Source of the DNA: Promethearchaeota archaeon
GTDB taxonomy: Archaea; Asgardarchaeota; Lokiarchaeia; Sigyniarchaeales; SOKP01
Direction: 5' to 3'
NCBI GenBank assembly: GCA_030615235.1
Contig: JAUWZR010000104.1
Span: 1 to 8,667 of the forward strand
Length of the DNA: 8,667 nucleotides
The notes under the pieces are model-generated. The model was not told the origin of the DNA and made no database searches. It worked only from the letters and a program-made list of their open reading frames with translations. Positions 1 to 7,512 of the stretch are shown here, piece by piece (the stretch's first letter is position 1; each line of letters starts with the position of its first letter). Made by a program: the position numbers and the translations under genes.

Positions 1-728
1 TAACGACAAAGGCATACGATACAGAAAGAGCAATGATTCAGTTTAAGAGTTTAATTGAATCAAGTAACTGGGTTATAATCCTACAAAATGGTATAGGTAA
101 CGAGGCGTTAGTAAAAGAATATTGCAATGAAGATAAGATTCTAAGAATTATTACATCTCATGGTGCTTTATTAGAGAATCACGGGCATGTGCGTCACACT
201 GGTATAGGTTTTACAAAAATTGGATTTGTATATTTAAAACCAGATAATAATAATGTTAAAGATTACGGTAGAGCGGGCGAGAGCTTAATGGATTTAAAAA
301 ATCTATTGAGCACTGGGGGTTTGCAGACAGAGATTGTTGAGGACATTATTAAATGTTCTTGGGAAAAAGTTTTTGTAAATATTGGTATTAATGCAATAGG
401 TGCTCTTACAGGCTTAAGAAATGGCCAGTTATTAGAAAAAAATTCTTTAAAAAAAATGATGGGAAAAGCGGTTAAGGAGGCTTTAGAAGTAGCACACATG
501 ATGCAAATAGATTTATCGAATAGAGATTATGTCGAGTTAATGTATTCTGTAGCTAAGAAAACATGTAACAACAAAAACTCAATGTTACAGGACGTTTTAA
601 AGGGAAAGCCTACTGAAATTGACTTCATTAACGGTAGAATTGTAGAATTTGGTAAAAAGTTGGGAATAGAAGTAGTCACAAATGAGGTATTAACTGCTTT
701 AATTAAAGGGTTAGAAAGTTCTTTTTAG
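1..728 (+). CDS. panE: 2-dehydropantoate 2-reductase (ketopantoate reductase), 5'-truncated by the window edge
   Basis: Reduces 2-dehydropantoate to pantoate with NAD(P)H, an early cytoplasmic step of coenzyme A synthesis. The reading frame is open from base 3 upstream of the first ATG (base 33): the in-frame residues TTKAYDTERA match the family's conserved K-A-Y/F stretch, so that ATG is internal and the true start, with the GxGxxG dinucleotide-binding loop, lies left of the window. Counting from base 3, the 241 visible residues include LQNGIGN at 28-34, CSWEKVFVNIGINAIGAL around 118-135, and NSMLQDV...TEIDFINGRIVEFG around 192-217. By the E. coli PanE numbering scheme, catalytic Lys (K122), the substrate-binding Asn residues (N29, N126, N130) and Glu (E205) all appear to be present, so the enzyme looks active. 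It ends with TAG, 8 bases from the stop of the convergent acetyltransferase gene. Another CoA gene, phosphopantothenate synthetase, lies nearby on the opposite strand, so the two are not one transcript. Confidence 0.9.
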   Translation, partial: TTKAYDTERAMIQFKSLIESSNWVIILQNGIGNEALVKEYCNEDKILRIITSHGALLENHGHVRHTGIGFTKIGFVYLKPDNNNVKDYGRAGESLMDLKNLLSTGGLQTEIVEDIIKCSWEKVFVNIGINAIGALTGLRNGQLLEKNSLKKMMGKAVKEALEVAHMMQIDLSNRDYVELMYSVAKKTCNNKNSMLQDVLKGKPTEIDFINGRIVEFGKKLGIEVVTNEVLTALIKGLESSF

Positions 729-736
729 TATGAGAT

Positions 737-1261
737 TTATGGGTTGAGGATCATGTAATAGGCATTTTCCCCGTCTCTATAATATTTTTCTTTTATGCTG
801 TGAGTTTGGAAATTAAATTTTTTGTATAGGTTAATAGCTTCATAGTTACTGACCCTTACTTCTAACACAAACTCGTCAATTTTGTATTTTTTTATTTTTT
901 TCATAGAGTGAGATAACAGCGTTATAGCAATTCCTAACCGCTTATAGTTTTTTGAGACTGCAATAGACACTAAATGTCCATTATTTTTTAATTTCAGACT
1001 AGTAATTGCGGGGGTTCTTTCAACTCTCCACATTACGTATCCAATAATTTCTTCATTACTATTACACGCTACGAGGAATGACTCAGGATAATTATCTAAG
1101 ATACTTTTATAAAAAAAATAGGGATAGTCTTCTGGTAATTCTTCTTCGTTTACTTCGATGACGCCTTCTAGATCCTCTAAAGTACATCTTCTTACAACAA
1201 TAGGATTAGTATTGCTGAAATTGCCGGAGGAATTGATCTGCGTATCTTTTTCTGTACCCAT
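737..1261 (-). CDS. GNAT-family N-acetyltransferase, RimI/Ard1-like (probable protein N-terminal acetyltransferase)
   Basis: A 174-residue acetyltransferase of the GNAT fold that transfers acetyl from acetyl-CoA, most likely to the alpha-amino group of nascent or mature proteins. The fold begins at VVRRCTLEDLEGV (22-34). Motif A is LVSIAVSKNYKRLGIAITLL (97-116), whose KRLGIA (107-112) is the acetyl-CoA pyrophosphate loop; Lys replaces the more usual Gln/Arg at its first position. LEVRVSNYEAINLYKKFNF (133-151) and YYRDGENAYYM (160-170) are typical of the RimI/Ard1 (Naa10-like) branch. Residues 1-20 are polar and Ser/Asn-rich and precede the domain. The start is an ATG at 1261-1259. The gene is convergent with the ketopantoate reductase gene and follows phosphopantothenate synthetase on the same strand after 98 bases containing an inverted repeat, so it may have its own promoter. 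The precise substrate cannot be read from sequence, since RimI-type archaeal enzymes are often broad. Confidence 0.85.
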   Translation of the reverse strand: MGTEKDTQINSSGNFSNTNPIVVRRCTLEDLEGVIEVNEEELPEDYPYFFYKSILDNYPESFLVACNSNEEIIGYVMWRVERTPAITSLKLKNNGHLVSIAVSKNYKRLGIAITLLSHSMKKIKKYKIDEFVLEVRVSNYEAINLYKKFNFQTHSIKEKYYRDGENAYYMILNP

Positions 1262-1334
1262 AATTATAAGAGCCCAAGATATTGTTCTTTAAACATTAAA
1301 TAGTTGCTAAATAAATATTATTTTAGAACTTTTT

Positions 1335-1360
1335 AAGCTTTTTTAATTAATTAAAAGCTT
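1335..1360. repeat. Inverted repeat with 8-bp arms at the end of the phosphopantothenate synthetase gene
   Basis: AAGCTTTT (1335-1342) is the exact reverse complement of AAAAGCTT (1353-1360), separated by the 10 AT bases TTAATTAATT. The right arm touches the phosphopantothenate synthetase stop codon (1360-1362). Read on the minus strand, the hairpin is followed by an A-rich rather than a U-rich stretch, so it is not a clear terminator. It could protect the 3' end of the transcript or simply reflect AT-rich composition. Confidence 0.45.
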
Positions 1361-2166
1361 TAAATGCTGTTTCTTAATTTTATAAAAGCGTTTTTTTTTT
1401 TTTTTGTGTATTTAATTATTGTGTCTAGAGTCAATTGAATATTTTTTTTATTATCAAACCTTTCTATAATTTTTTTCAATTCTTTTTCATCGGCGTCTTT
1501 TAATTTCTTCGCAATTTTAATCATTTCCGGCAGTGCCCTTATAATATTATCTACGATTGTAATGTCAGCCCATAAGGAAGTTCTACTTATTGGGTTTAAA
1601 TCAACTGCGACAACTTTTTTCCCAATTTTTTTTAAAGCTTCGGTTCTATCTCCGTCTTCTAGGGGGACGAATACGACATCAGCGATTTTTATACCATTCG
1701 GATCTACATTTCTTCTATTGCTAGATAATTCATCTATTTCGACCATAATTTGTTCGTCGAGCCCCAAAATCTTTTTAGCTCCCGCACCCTGTAAAATGTT
1801 CTTAATTGCTTCAATTCTTCCTTTTTTTCTATAAAATAAGTTAATTTCAAGTGGTGCATTTATAATCTTTGATAGTTCTACCAACTCATTTGGGCATAAA
1901 GCTGCAGTGTTCCCATTGACGCTAATAATGGCGTGTGTTGCTGTAAGAAGCAAGGCAATAGCTGCTTTAATAGCTTCCTTTGCTGTCTCATTGGTTTTTT
2001 CCCCTAACATGTAATCAAAACATTCTCCTCTACCATGAGCGATTAAACCCGCTTCAGCAACAACTAATGTTTTCATTCCCTCAATTATCTTGTGCCTATA
2101 TTTTAAACTTTCATAACGGGGATGATCTATAGGGATTTTGGGATCTTGGTCATTATTAGGTGTCAT
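1360..2166 (-). CDS. 4-phosphopantoate--beta-alanine ligase (archaeal phosphopantothenate synthetase)
   Basis: Joins 4-phosphopantoate and beta-alanine using ATP to give 4'-phosphopantothenate, the archaeal replacement for bacterial pantothenate synthetase plus pantothenate kinase. Recognised by the hallmark blocks of this family (formerly DUF137): HPRYESLKYR (15-24), EAGLIAHGRGECFDYMLGE (38-56), VNGNTAAL (83-90), SSNRRNVDPNG around 148-158, PLEDGDRTEALKKIGKKVV (168-186), DLNPISRTS (189-197) and ADITIVDNIIRALP (200-213). The 268-residue length is normal for the family. The start is an ATG at 2166-2164, and the few residues before the conserved HPRY block agree with it. The last ~30 residues are Lys-rich; codons 254-259 run through 15 consecutive A bases on the coding strand, a place where a sequencing or polymerase slip would change the last dozen residues. 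It is divergent from aRF1 with a 93-base shared upstream region. Pantoate kinase, the preceding enzyme, is not in the window. Confidence 0.93.
   Translation of the reverse strand: MTPNNDQDPKIPIDHPRYESLKYRHKIIEGMKTLVVAEAGLIAHGRGECFDYMLGEKTNETAKEAIKAAIALLLTATHAIISVNGNTAALCPNELVELSKIINAPLEINLFYRKKGRIEAIKNILQGAGAKKILGLDEQIMVEIDELSSNRRNVDPNGIKIADVVFVPLEDGDRTEALKKIGKKVVAVDLNPISRTSLWADITIVDNIIRALPEMIKIAKKLKDADEKELKKIIERFDNKKNIQLTLDTIIKYTKKKKNAFIKLRNSI
1391..1405. repeat. 15-base T/A homopolymer inside a coding region
   Basis: Fifteen consecutive T on the plus strand (A on the coding strand) encode the Lys run near the C-terminus of phosphopantothenate synthetase. It lies downstream of all conserved motifs. 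Confidence 0.95.
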
Positions 2167-2259
2167 AATTTAAAGGTTTTACATATATCGTTGTTTATAG
2201 AGTTTGAAATAAAGAAAAACTATTAATCTTTTGGATCTTTTTAATTTTTGTTGATTCTT
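2167..2259. promoter_or_regulatory. Divergent promoter region between phosphopantothenate synthetase and aRF1
   Basis: These 93 AT-rich bases separate two divergent genes and must hold both promoters unless transcription starts further upstream. On the minus strand CTATAAAC, about 35 bases before the phosphopantothenate synthetase ATG, is a plausible TATA element that would give a very short leader. On the plus strand TTTTACATATAT near 2175-2186 is a possible TATA element for aRF1, though it is rather far (about 75 bases) from the ATG. No purine-rich ribosome-binding site stands out for aRF1. Confidence 0.35.
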
Positions 2260-3534
2260 ATGGCTTTACCCGAAGAGAGAAAAAGTAATGATTTACGAAT
2301 ATATCAAACAAAGAGGTTACTTAAACAGCTAAAGGAGAAGAAGGGCTTTCACACGGAGTTAGTTTCATTGTATATTCCTCACGATCGAAAAATCTCTGAT
2401 GTTACAAATCACCTTAAGAATGAAGTAAGCGAAAGTCAGAATATTAAGTCAAAATTAACGCGGAAAAATGTTTTAGAAAGCATTTCAAGTCTATTAGGTC
2501 AGTTGAAAAACATTACAGTAATTCCTGAGAATGGCTTAGTTATGTTCTCTGGCGCGATCCCGCAAAATAATACTCCTGGGACAGAGAGGAATGAATTATA
2601 TATTGTAAATCCTCCTGAAAAAGTTCTAACCTTTAGATATCATTGTGCAAGTGAGTTTCTATTATGGCCGTTAGAAGATATGCTCGAAACAAAGGAAACT
2701 TATGGATTACTTTGTATAGGAAGAAAAGAGTCTGCTGTAGGATATTTAAGAGGAAACCATGTGGAAATAGTGAGGGATTTTACTTCAGGGGTTCATGGTA
2801 AGCATAAAGCTGGAGGTCAGTCTCAGAAAAGATTTGAACGGCAAATGGAAGAAGCAGAAACCAGGTTTTACAGAAGAATCTCTGATGAAGTCAACAAATT
2901 ATTTTTAGGCATGGAGGACTTACAAGGAATTTTCATAGGAGGACCTGGGCATTCTAAAGAAAAATTTGTAAACGACGAAAGTTTAGATTATCGATTACGA
3001 GACAAAATTTTGGATGTTGTTGATCTTGGTTATGGTGGAATTGAGGGAATCCGTGCGTTGATAGAAAAAATTAAAGATCAAATAGCTAACGTAAAGTACG
3101 TTAGAGAAAAACAAGTAATGCAAACATTTCTAAATGCAGTTTCAAACGATACTGGTTTAGTCGCATACGGTCTTGAGGAAGTGCAAAAAGCTTTAAATAT
3201 GGGTGCTGTAGCTAAATTAATTCTTTCTGAAAAATTAGATACCTATCATGTAAATATCACTTGTTCCAATTGTAATTATAAAGAATCTAGAACAGCACGG
3301 GAGCGGGAAAGGAATAAATTAGAATTGTCTATTCAGGATGAAAGATGCCCTGATTGCGGTTCTAACACCTTCAATGTAAGCAGTGCTGTCCTAATTATTG
3401 AAGAGCTTGGTTCCATCGCAGAAACCATGGGAACTGAAATAATTATAATTTCTCCGGATACCGAGGAAGGAGAAATGTTATATAGTACTTTCGGTGGAAT
3501 AGTCGCGATTCTTCGATTCAAATTAACTTATTAG
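2260..3534 (+). CDS. prf1: Peptide chain release factor aRF1 (class 1, eRF1-type)
   Basis: Recognises all three stop codons in the ribosomal A site and triggers hydrolysis of peptidyl-tRNA. From the ATG at 2260 the protein has 424 residues, the usual archaeal length. An upstream in-frame TTG (2248) would add only MLIL and is less likely. Domain 1 (about 1-140) carries NIKS at 61-64 and YHCASEF at 127-133, matching the stop-codon-reading NIKS and YxCxxxF motifs. Domain 2 carries HKAGGQSQKRFERQ (182-195), with the catalytic GGQ at 185-187. Domain 3 follows, with an inserted mini-domain containing CSNC (335-338) and CPDC (363-366), presumably zinc-binding, and ends in the conserved ELGSIAETMGTEIIIIS (382-398) and FGGIVAILRF. 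The GTS-equivalent at 31-33 reads HTE; archaeal proteins usually have GTE there as far as I recall. Get3 follows on the same strand after 90 bases, so co-transcription is possible. Confidence 0.97.
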   Translation: MALPEERKSNDLRIYQTKRLLKQLKEKKGFHTELVSLYIPHDRKISDVTNHLKNEVSESQNIKSKLTRKNVLESISSLLGQLKNITVIPENGLVMFSGAIPQNNTPGTERNELYIVNPPEKVLTFRYHCASEFLLWPLEDMLETKETYGLLCIGRKESAVGYLRGNHVEIVRDFTSGVHGKHKAGGQSQKRFERQMEEAETRFYRRISDEVNKLFLGMEDLQGIFIGGPGHSKEKFVNDESLDYRLRDKILDVVDLGYGGIEGIRALIEKIKDQIANVKYVREKQVMQTFLNAVSNDTGLVAYGLEEVQKALNMGAVAKLILSEKLDTYHVNITCSNCNYKESRTARERERNKLELSIQDERCPDCGSNTFNVSSAVLIIEELGSIAETMGTEIIIISPDTEEGEMLYSTFGGIVAILRFKLTY

Positions 3535-3624
3535 AGTAAATTTTATAGTTTTTATTTTATGAGCTTCATTAAAAAAATGTAAGAGTATTGCAGAAATAAA
3601 CTAGAAGAATTATTGTGGAATAAT

Positions 3625-4608
3625 ATGAACTTATCTGAAATGTTATTAAAATTAAAAATAATAATGTTTGGTGGGAAGGGAGGTGTCGGGAAAACAACCT
3701 GCGCTTCAAGCTCTGCGATATGGGCAGCAGAGCACGGAAGAAACACTTTAATTATCAGTACCGATCCTGCTCATTCTTTAGGAGACAGTCTCGGGATAGC
3801 ACTTCCTCCCGGAGAACCAACAAAAATACCTGGTGTAGAAGGCTTAACTGCTTTAGAAATAGACCCTAAAGCGGATATGTCAGAATATAAAGGTTTAACT
3901 GGCATGAGCCCGGTAGAACGAATGGAAATACCAGATATAATGGGTGAATTGCCAATGATGGAAGATTTACAAGATATTACCTCGATGAGCCCTCCGGGGA
4001 TAGACGAAGTTTTCGCATTGTTAAAGGTTTTAGAATTTATAGAGACCGATCACGATTACGATTTAGTTATATTTGACACTGCACCAACGGGTCATACTCT
4101 GAGATTTTTAAGCCTTCCAGAAACATTATCAGGCTGGATAGGTAAACTATTGAAGTTGAGATTAAAATTAGGAAATCTTATGGGAATGATGAAGAGTCTT
4201 TTTACAAGTGGGGAAAAAAAAAAGGATAATTCATTGGAAGTTTTAGAGAGACTAAAAGATTCAATCATTAGAGCACGAGATGATCTTACTAACCCTATGA
4301 TAAATTCGTTTGTTGTAGTAATGATAGCAGAAGAAATGGCTATTTCAGAGACGGGGCGCCTTTTAAACGAATTATTAAAATATAATATTCCTATTTCAAA
4401 TATTGTCGTGAACCAATTATATCTAGATGAGGAAGATTTATGTGATTTTTGCCAATCAAGAAGAAAGATGCAAGCAAGTAATTTGCTTAAAATTCAGAAA
4501 GTCTTTAGAGATAAACTCGGAAAGGAATTAATCGAAATTCCGCTTTTTAGGGGAGAAATCAGAGAATATGACAATTTGAAAATATTTGGCGAGCAGCTCA
4601 TCAAATGA
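3625..4608 (+). CDS. get3: Get3/TRC40 (ArsA-family) ATPase, probable tail-anchored protein targeting factor
   Basis: A dimeric cytoplasmic ATPase that, in eukaryotic and characterised archaeal relatives, captures tail-anchored membrane proteins and hands them to the membrane. From the ATG at 3625 the protein has 327 residues; an in-frame TTG at 3613 would add four residues. The deviant Walker A loop GGKGGVGKTT is at 16-25, with the intermonomer Lys K18. Switch I, STDPAHSLGDS, is at 45-55 and switch II, DTAPTGHTLRFL, at 151-162. LCDFCQSRR (272-280) holds the CxxC pair, C273 and C276, that binds the dimer-bridging zinc and separates Get3 from arsenite-pump ArsA. PLFRGEIRE at 306-314 is the A-loop region. 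A single ATPase domain, the CxxC pair and a hydrophobic Met-rich stretch (LMGMMKSLF, 185-193) in the client-binding helical region all favour Get3. It ends 2 bases from the stop of the convergent tRNA thiolase gene. Confidence 0.92.
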   Translation: MNLSEMLLKLKIIMFGGKGGVGKTTCASSSAIWAAEHGRNTLIISTDPAHSLGDSLGIALPPGEPTKIPGVEGLTALEIDPKADMSEYKGLTGMSPVERMEIPDIMGELPMMEDLQDITSMSPPGIDEVFALLKVLEFIETDHDYDLVIFDTAPTGHTLRFLSLPETLSGWIGKLLKLRLKLGNLMGMMKSLFTSGEKKKDNSLEVLERLKDSIIRARDDLTNPMINSFVVVMIAEEMAISETGRLLNELLKYNIPISNIVVNQLYLDEEDLCDFCQSRRKMQASNLLKIQKVFRDKLGKELIEIPLFRGEIREYDNLKIFGEQLIK

Positions 4609-4610
4609 GA

Positions 4611-5612
4611 CTAGATAAAAAACTCACTTAGATATTTACAGTATAAACAGATATTTATTTTACCACACGGATACCCACATTTTTTACAGGAATTATAGGA
4701 TTCTTGTATGTAATGTTTAGAAAAAATTTCAGATGTCTCCAAAAATCCGTTCAATAAATTGAATTCTATTTCGGGGCTGAATTTTTTGCATTCTTGAATG
4801 AATTCTAGAACACGTTTCCTTAAAATTGGATCTTCCTCTCTATATGGGCAATGGGAAGGATAATAATTGATTTTTTTCAAGTTAGCGTAGAGGAATATTT
4901 CTTCTTCTGGGATTTTCATTAGCGGAGTGATTCGCCTAACGAAATATTTCTTTATTTCTTTATTTTCTTCTTTAAAAAGATACTGCTTAGCAATAAGCTT
5001 AAATCTTTTAAAAAGAATATTCATTAAATAAGTTTCTGCTATGTCTGTTAAATTATGACCCATTGCGAGGACATCAGCGCCTAAATTTTTTGCGGTTTCG
5101 TTTAATATTCTTCTTCTAAGAGTAGCACAAAAATTGCAAGCATATGTATTTTTAGATGCCCTCTTTTTCAATTCTACTATCTCATCTAAAGTTTTACCGG
5201 TTTTCTCTTTAAACGAAATAATTTTATGTTCTATTTTATGTTGCTTACAGAATTCAATTGCGTTCTTTGTGCTATTACTTCTATAATCTCTAATCCCTTC
5301 ATCGATAGTTATTGCTATTATGGGATTCGAATGATAACTATTTGCTTGAATTTGCTTAAGGTTATATAGTAAAGAAAGAGAATCTTTTCCACCAGAGATA
5401 CCCACTACGATTTTATCTTTTGGTTTTAGCATTTTATATTTAGATATTGTCTGGTAAATATTTTTCTCAATTCTTTTCGTAAAACAATTAGTGCATATTA
5501 ATTCGCCAGAATATTTTCTGTGAACTACCAGCGAATTTTTACTGCAATAGTCGCAGGTACCAGTTTTCAGAAAAACATTATAGGAGCTATCAAAATTGTT
5601 TATGAAAATCAC
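4611..5612 (-). CDS. tRNA 2-thiolation enzyme, NcsA/Ncs6 (CTU1)-TtuA family
   Basis: An ATP-dependent sulfurtransferase that adenylates a tRNA uridine and replaces its 2-oxygen with sulfur: U34 of Lys/Glu/Gln tRNAs for NcsA/Ncs6, or T54 for TtuA. Sequence alone does not separate these roles. I place the start at GTG 5612, giving 333 residues. The frame is open to a TTG at 5681, but that would overlap the protease gene by 56 bases and add hydrophobic residues not expected before the first zinc finger; there is no in-frame ATG. From this start, CDYC (20-23) and CTNC (40-43) form the N-terminal zinc finger, and SGGKDS (73-78) is the PP-loop that binds ATP. C159 and C162 (ACNFCATLRRR) with C255 (SHCPY) match the three cysteines that hold the iron-sulfur cluster in TtuA. 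MGHNLTD is at 184-190. The C-terminal CKKC...CLYC (309-325) is a second zinc finger. The gene follows the protease after 13 bases and is probably in the same operon. Confidence 0.9.
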   Translation of the reverse strand: MIFINNFDSSYNVFLKTGTCDYCSKNSLVVHRKYSGELICTNCFTKRIEKNIYQTISKYKMLKPKDKIVVGISGGKDSLSLLYNLKQIQANSYHSNPIIAITIDEGIRDYRSNSTKNAIEFCKQHKIEHKIISFKEKTGKTLDEIVELKKRASKNTYACNFCATLRRRILNETAKNLGADVLAMGHNLTDIAETYLMNILFKRFKLIAKQYLFKEENKEIKKYFVRRITPLMKIPEEEIFLYANLKKINYYPSHCPYREEDPILRKRVLEFIQECKKFSPEIEFNLLNGFLETSEIFSKHYIQESYNSCKKCGYPCGKINICLYCKYLSEFFI

Positions 5613-5625
5613 ATCAGCGATATAA

Positions 5626-7419
5626 TTAAAACCCAAAAAGATTAAATCCAAATATCGAAAATGATAGCACGAAGTTCCCAAGAATGAGACCTAGCGCTAC
5701 AAATCTTACCGCATTTAAAACAATCCTTTTAATTTTTCGTTTATCATCGTACAAGTATTCGAAAGAAACCTCAAAGACTGAATTTTTTTTTAGTTTCGTA
5801 GTTTTAGGAAGTTTCACGGATACAGTATCTTTATATCCGTCTCCTATTGAGTCTACTAATTCATAATTGTCTTTTCCCAAGAGGACTTCACCATTTTGTT
5901 CGCTCTTATTATCCTCCTTCAAAAGAATTTTAACGTATTCTACATTTTCAACCCGATATTCTGTTAATTTGCACTCCGTATCAGTTCCTTTATAAATTAA
6001 TCTATCAATCTTTTTCTTTTTAGATTTATAGTCTTCGCCAAATATCCAATCAATTAATTCTTTTAGGAATCTATCCCCGTCAAAAATAGGTAGGGGCATC
6101 ATATTAAACAGGGTTATACTAAAAGATATAATAAAAAGCCATACAAGCTCTCTGATTAGGAAATCTGGCCAATTACTCGTAAAAAATTTTGCAATGTCAT
6201 TTTTATGCATCCAATAAGAATTACTTTGAACACCAATGAAAACGCCAACAATTTCTACATCTAAAATGTAATCTTTTCCTGAGTCTGTTGTAAGGTTTAT
6301 AGCTTTTAGATTAAAGTCAGTTAGCAACAGTTCTAAAGTATCGCCGTTTGATGTATTAATAGCTGTTCCGTTCACTTTGGATATTAATATGTTTGTTTTA
6401 GTACTAATCGAGAAATTATAAGTAATTATTAACCCAGTACCATTTGGAATATACGCATAACGGATTCCTATATCATATCGAGGACCCACAGTAACATTTT
6501 TCTTGGAGTAGGAATCGCTAGATGGATTGTAAGTACTAAAAGTTAGATTTTCTCCTATTGCGAATTTAACGCTAGTAGAATTACTCAGTATTGAAGTAAG
6601 ACTAATGTTCTGAGATAAATCAAGGTTTAAAAATTCGCTATCAGGATCGTTTTGACGTTTGATTGCAACTATAGCATCTCCACTCTCAAGATTTCCGTAA
6701 TTAAAACCTCCCTCTTGAGGTGTTAACACACTATTAATTTGAACCGTTTGTACATAGAAAGGAGAAACTATAGCTGGAAAACTTAATATTAATAGGAACG
6801 CTACACCTGCAGTTATAGCATTCACATATGTTCCTGCAGCAGCTATTCTAAACCGAGTGTTTCTTTTAAATTTCGACGATCTTAATGTTCTCTCATCAAC
6901 TTCTACAAAAGCGCCAAATCCAACTAAAAAAAACAAACCAGCTCCGAGTACACCGGTTGATTTAATTTCTACCCCATCAATACTAGCAGAAATGCCATGA
7001 GCAAACTCGTGAGTCGTCACTATAAATAATAGCGGCAATAACAGGTACATGAAAACTGGTAGGTCGATTGTAACCCCTGGGATAAGGGGAACTATAGCGT
7101 TTTCTATGCTAGGTTGGAAAAAAAGGTTTAAAATGTTAGTAAAGAAAAAGTAAAAGCCATAAATTGTAAATCCAAAAGATACGAATATGCCTATATTCCA
7201 AAATATCCTCCAAAATCGAGGGGCTTTTTTCGATATTCTTTGAATAAGGTTATTGAGTTTTTTAGTCTTAAACATAGCTAGTAAAGGGAAAAATAAAGTG
7301 TAAGCCTCTTTTTTGTTTCTGAGTAAAAAGACAAAAATAAACACAATAACCCAAAAAACTAAAGATATGATAAACCAAGGGTCTAATAAGAAATCTACAA
7401 TAAGATCGAGTAAGGTCAT
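5626..7419 (-). CDS. M50-family (site-2-type) intramembrane zinc metalloprotease with PDZ-like extracytoplasmic region
   Basis: A polytopic membrane protease expected to cleave transmembrane segments of substrate proteins. Hydrophobic segments fall at about 15-33, 72-94, 119-136, 154-171, 191-212, 420-440 and 567-590. The zinc ligands are H137 and H141 of HEFAH (catalytic E138), plus D448 in NMMPLPIFDGDRF (439-451), the family's NxxPxxxxDG signature. SGDAIVAI (246-253) lies in a PDZ-like region. The long loop 213-419 has nine N-x-S/T sequons between residues 271 and 375, consistent with an extracytoplasmic, possibly glycosylated domain. After the DG motif comes a charged, probably beta-rich cytoplasmic segment (about 460-565) and a final membrane helix; I do not recognise that segment. 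At 597 residues it is longer than RseP or Methanocaldococcus S2P. The start is ATG 7419. The unrecognised two-domain gene lies 93 bases upstream and the tRNA thiolase gene 13 bases downstream. The substrate is unknown. Confidence 0.9.
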   Translation of the reverse strand: MTLLDLIVDFLLDPWFIISLVFWVIVFIFVFLLRNKKEAYTLFFPLLAMFKTKKLNNLIQRISKKAPRFWRIFWNIGIFVSFGFTIYGFYFFFTNILNLFFQPSIENAIVPLIPGVTIDLPVFMYLLLPLLFIVTTHEFAHGISASIDGVEIKSTGVLGAGLFFLVGFGAFVEVDERTLRSSKFKRNTRFRIAAAGTYVNAITAGVAFLLILSFPAIVSPFYVQTVQINSVLTPQEGGFNYGNLESGDAIVAIKRQNDPDSEFLNLDLSQNISLTSILSNSTSVKFAIGENLTFSTYNPSSDSYSKKNVTVGPRYDIGIRYAYIPNGTGLIITYNFSISTKTNILISKVNGTAINTSNGDTLELLLTDFNLKAINLTTDSGKDYILDVEIVGVFIGVQSNSYWMHKNDIAKFFTSNWPDFLIRELVWLFIISFSITLFNMMPLPIFDGDRFLKELIDWIFGEDYKSKKKKIDRLIYKGTDTECKLTEYRVENVEYVKILLKEDNKSEQNGEVLLGKDNYELVDSIGDGYKDTVSVKLPKTTKLKKNSVFEVSFEYLYDDKRKIKRIVLNAVRFVALGLILGNFVLSFSIFGFNLFGF

Positions 7420-7512
7420 AAAACGCTAATAATTGCTAATTCTTGTGATAGAAAGGTTAATTTAGAGTAAAAATTAAGGTTATTCTTTTTATTTTAAAAA
7501 TGTATTTGCTAG

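Noticed and set aside
33..728. Ketopantoate reductase as a complete gene starting at ATG 33
   Set aside because: The frame remains open to base 3 and encodes family-conserved residues (KAYDTERA), and the nucleotide-binding GxGxxG loop is missing, so the gene is cut by the window edge.
1335..1360. Inverted repeat as an intrinsic terminator
   Set aside because: On the minus strand the hairpin is followed by A-rich rather than U-rich sequence, and on the plus strand there is no gene end close upstream, so it is listed only as a repeat.
1562..1834. Open frame on the plus strand opposite phosphopantothenate synthetase
   Set aside because: It is antisense to a strongly conserved gene and encodes no recognisable motif; such shadow frames are expected here. 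The same applies to 263-499 (-), 3333-3521 (-), 3552-3746 (-) and 5684-5866 (+).
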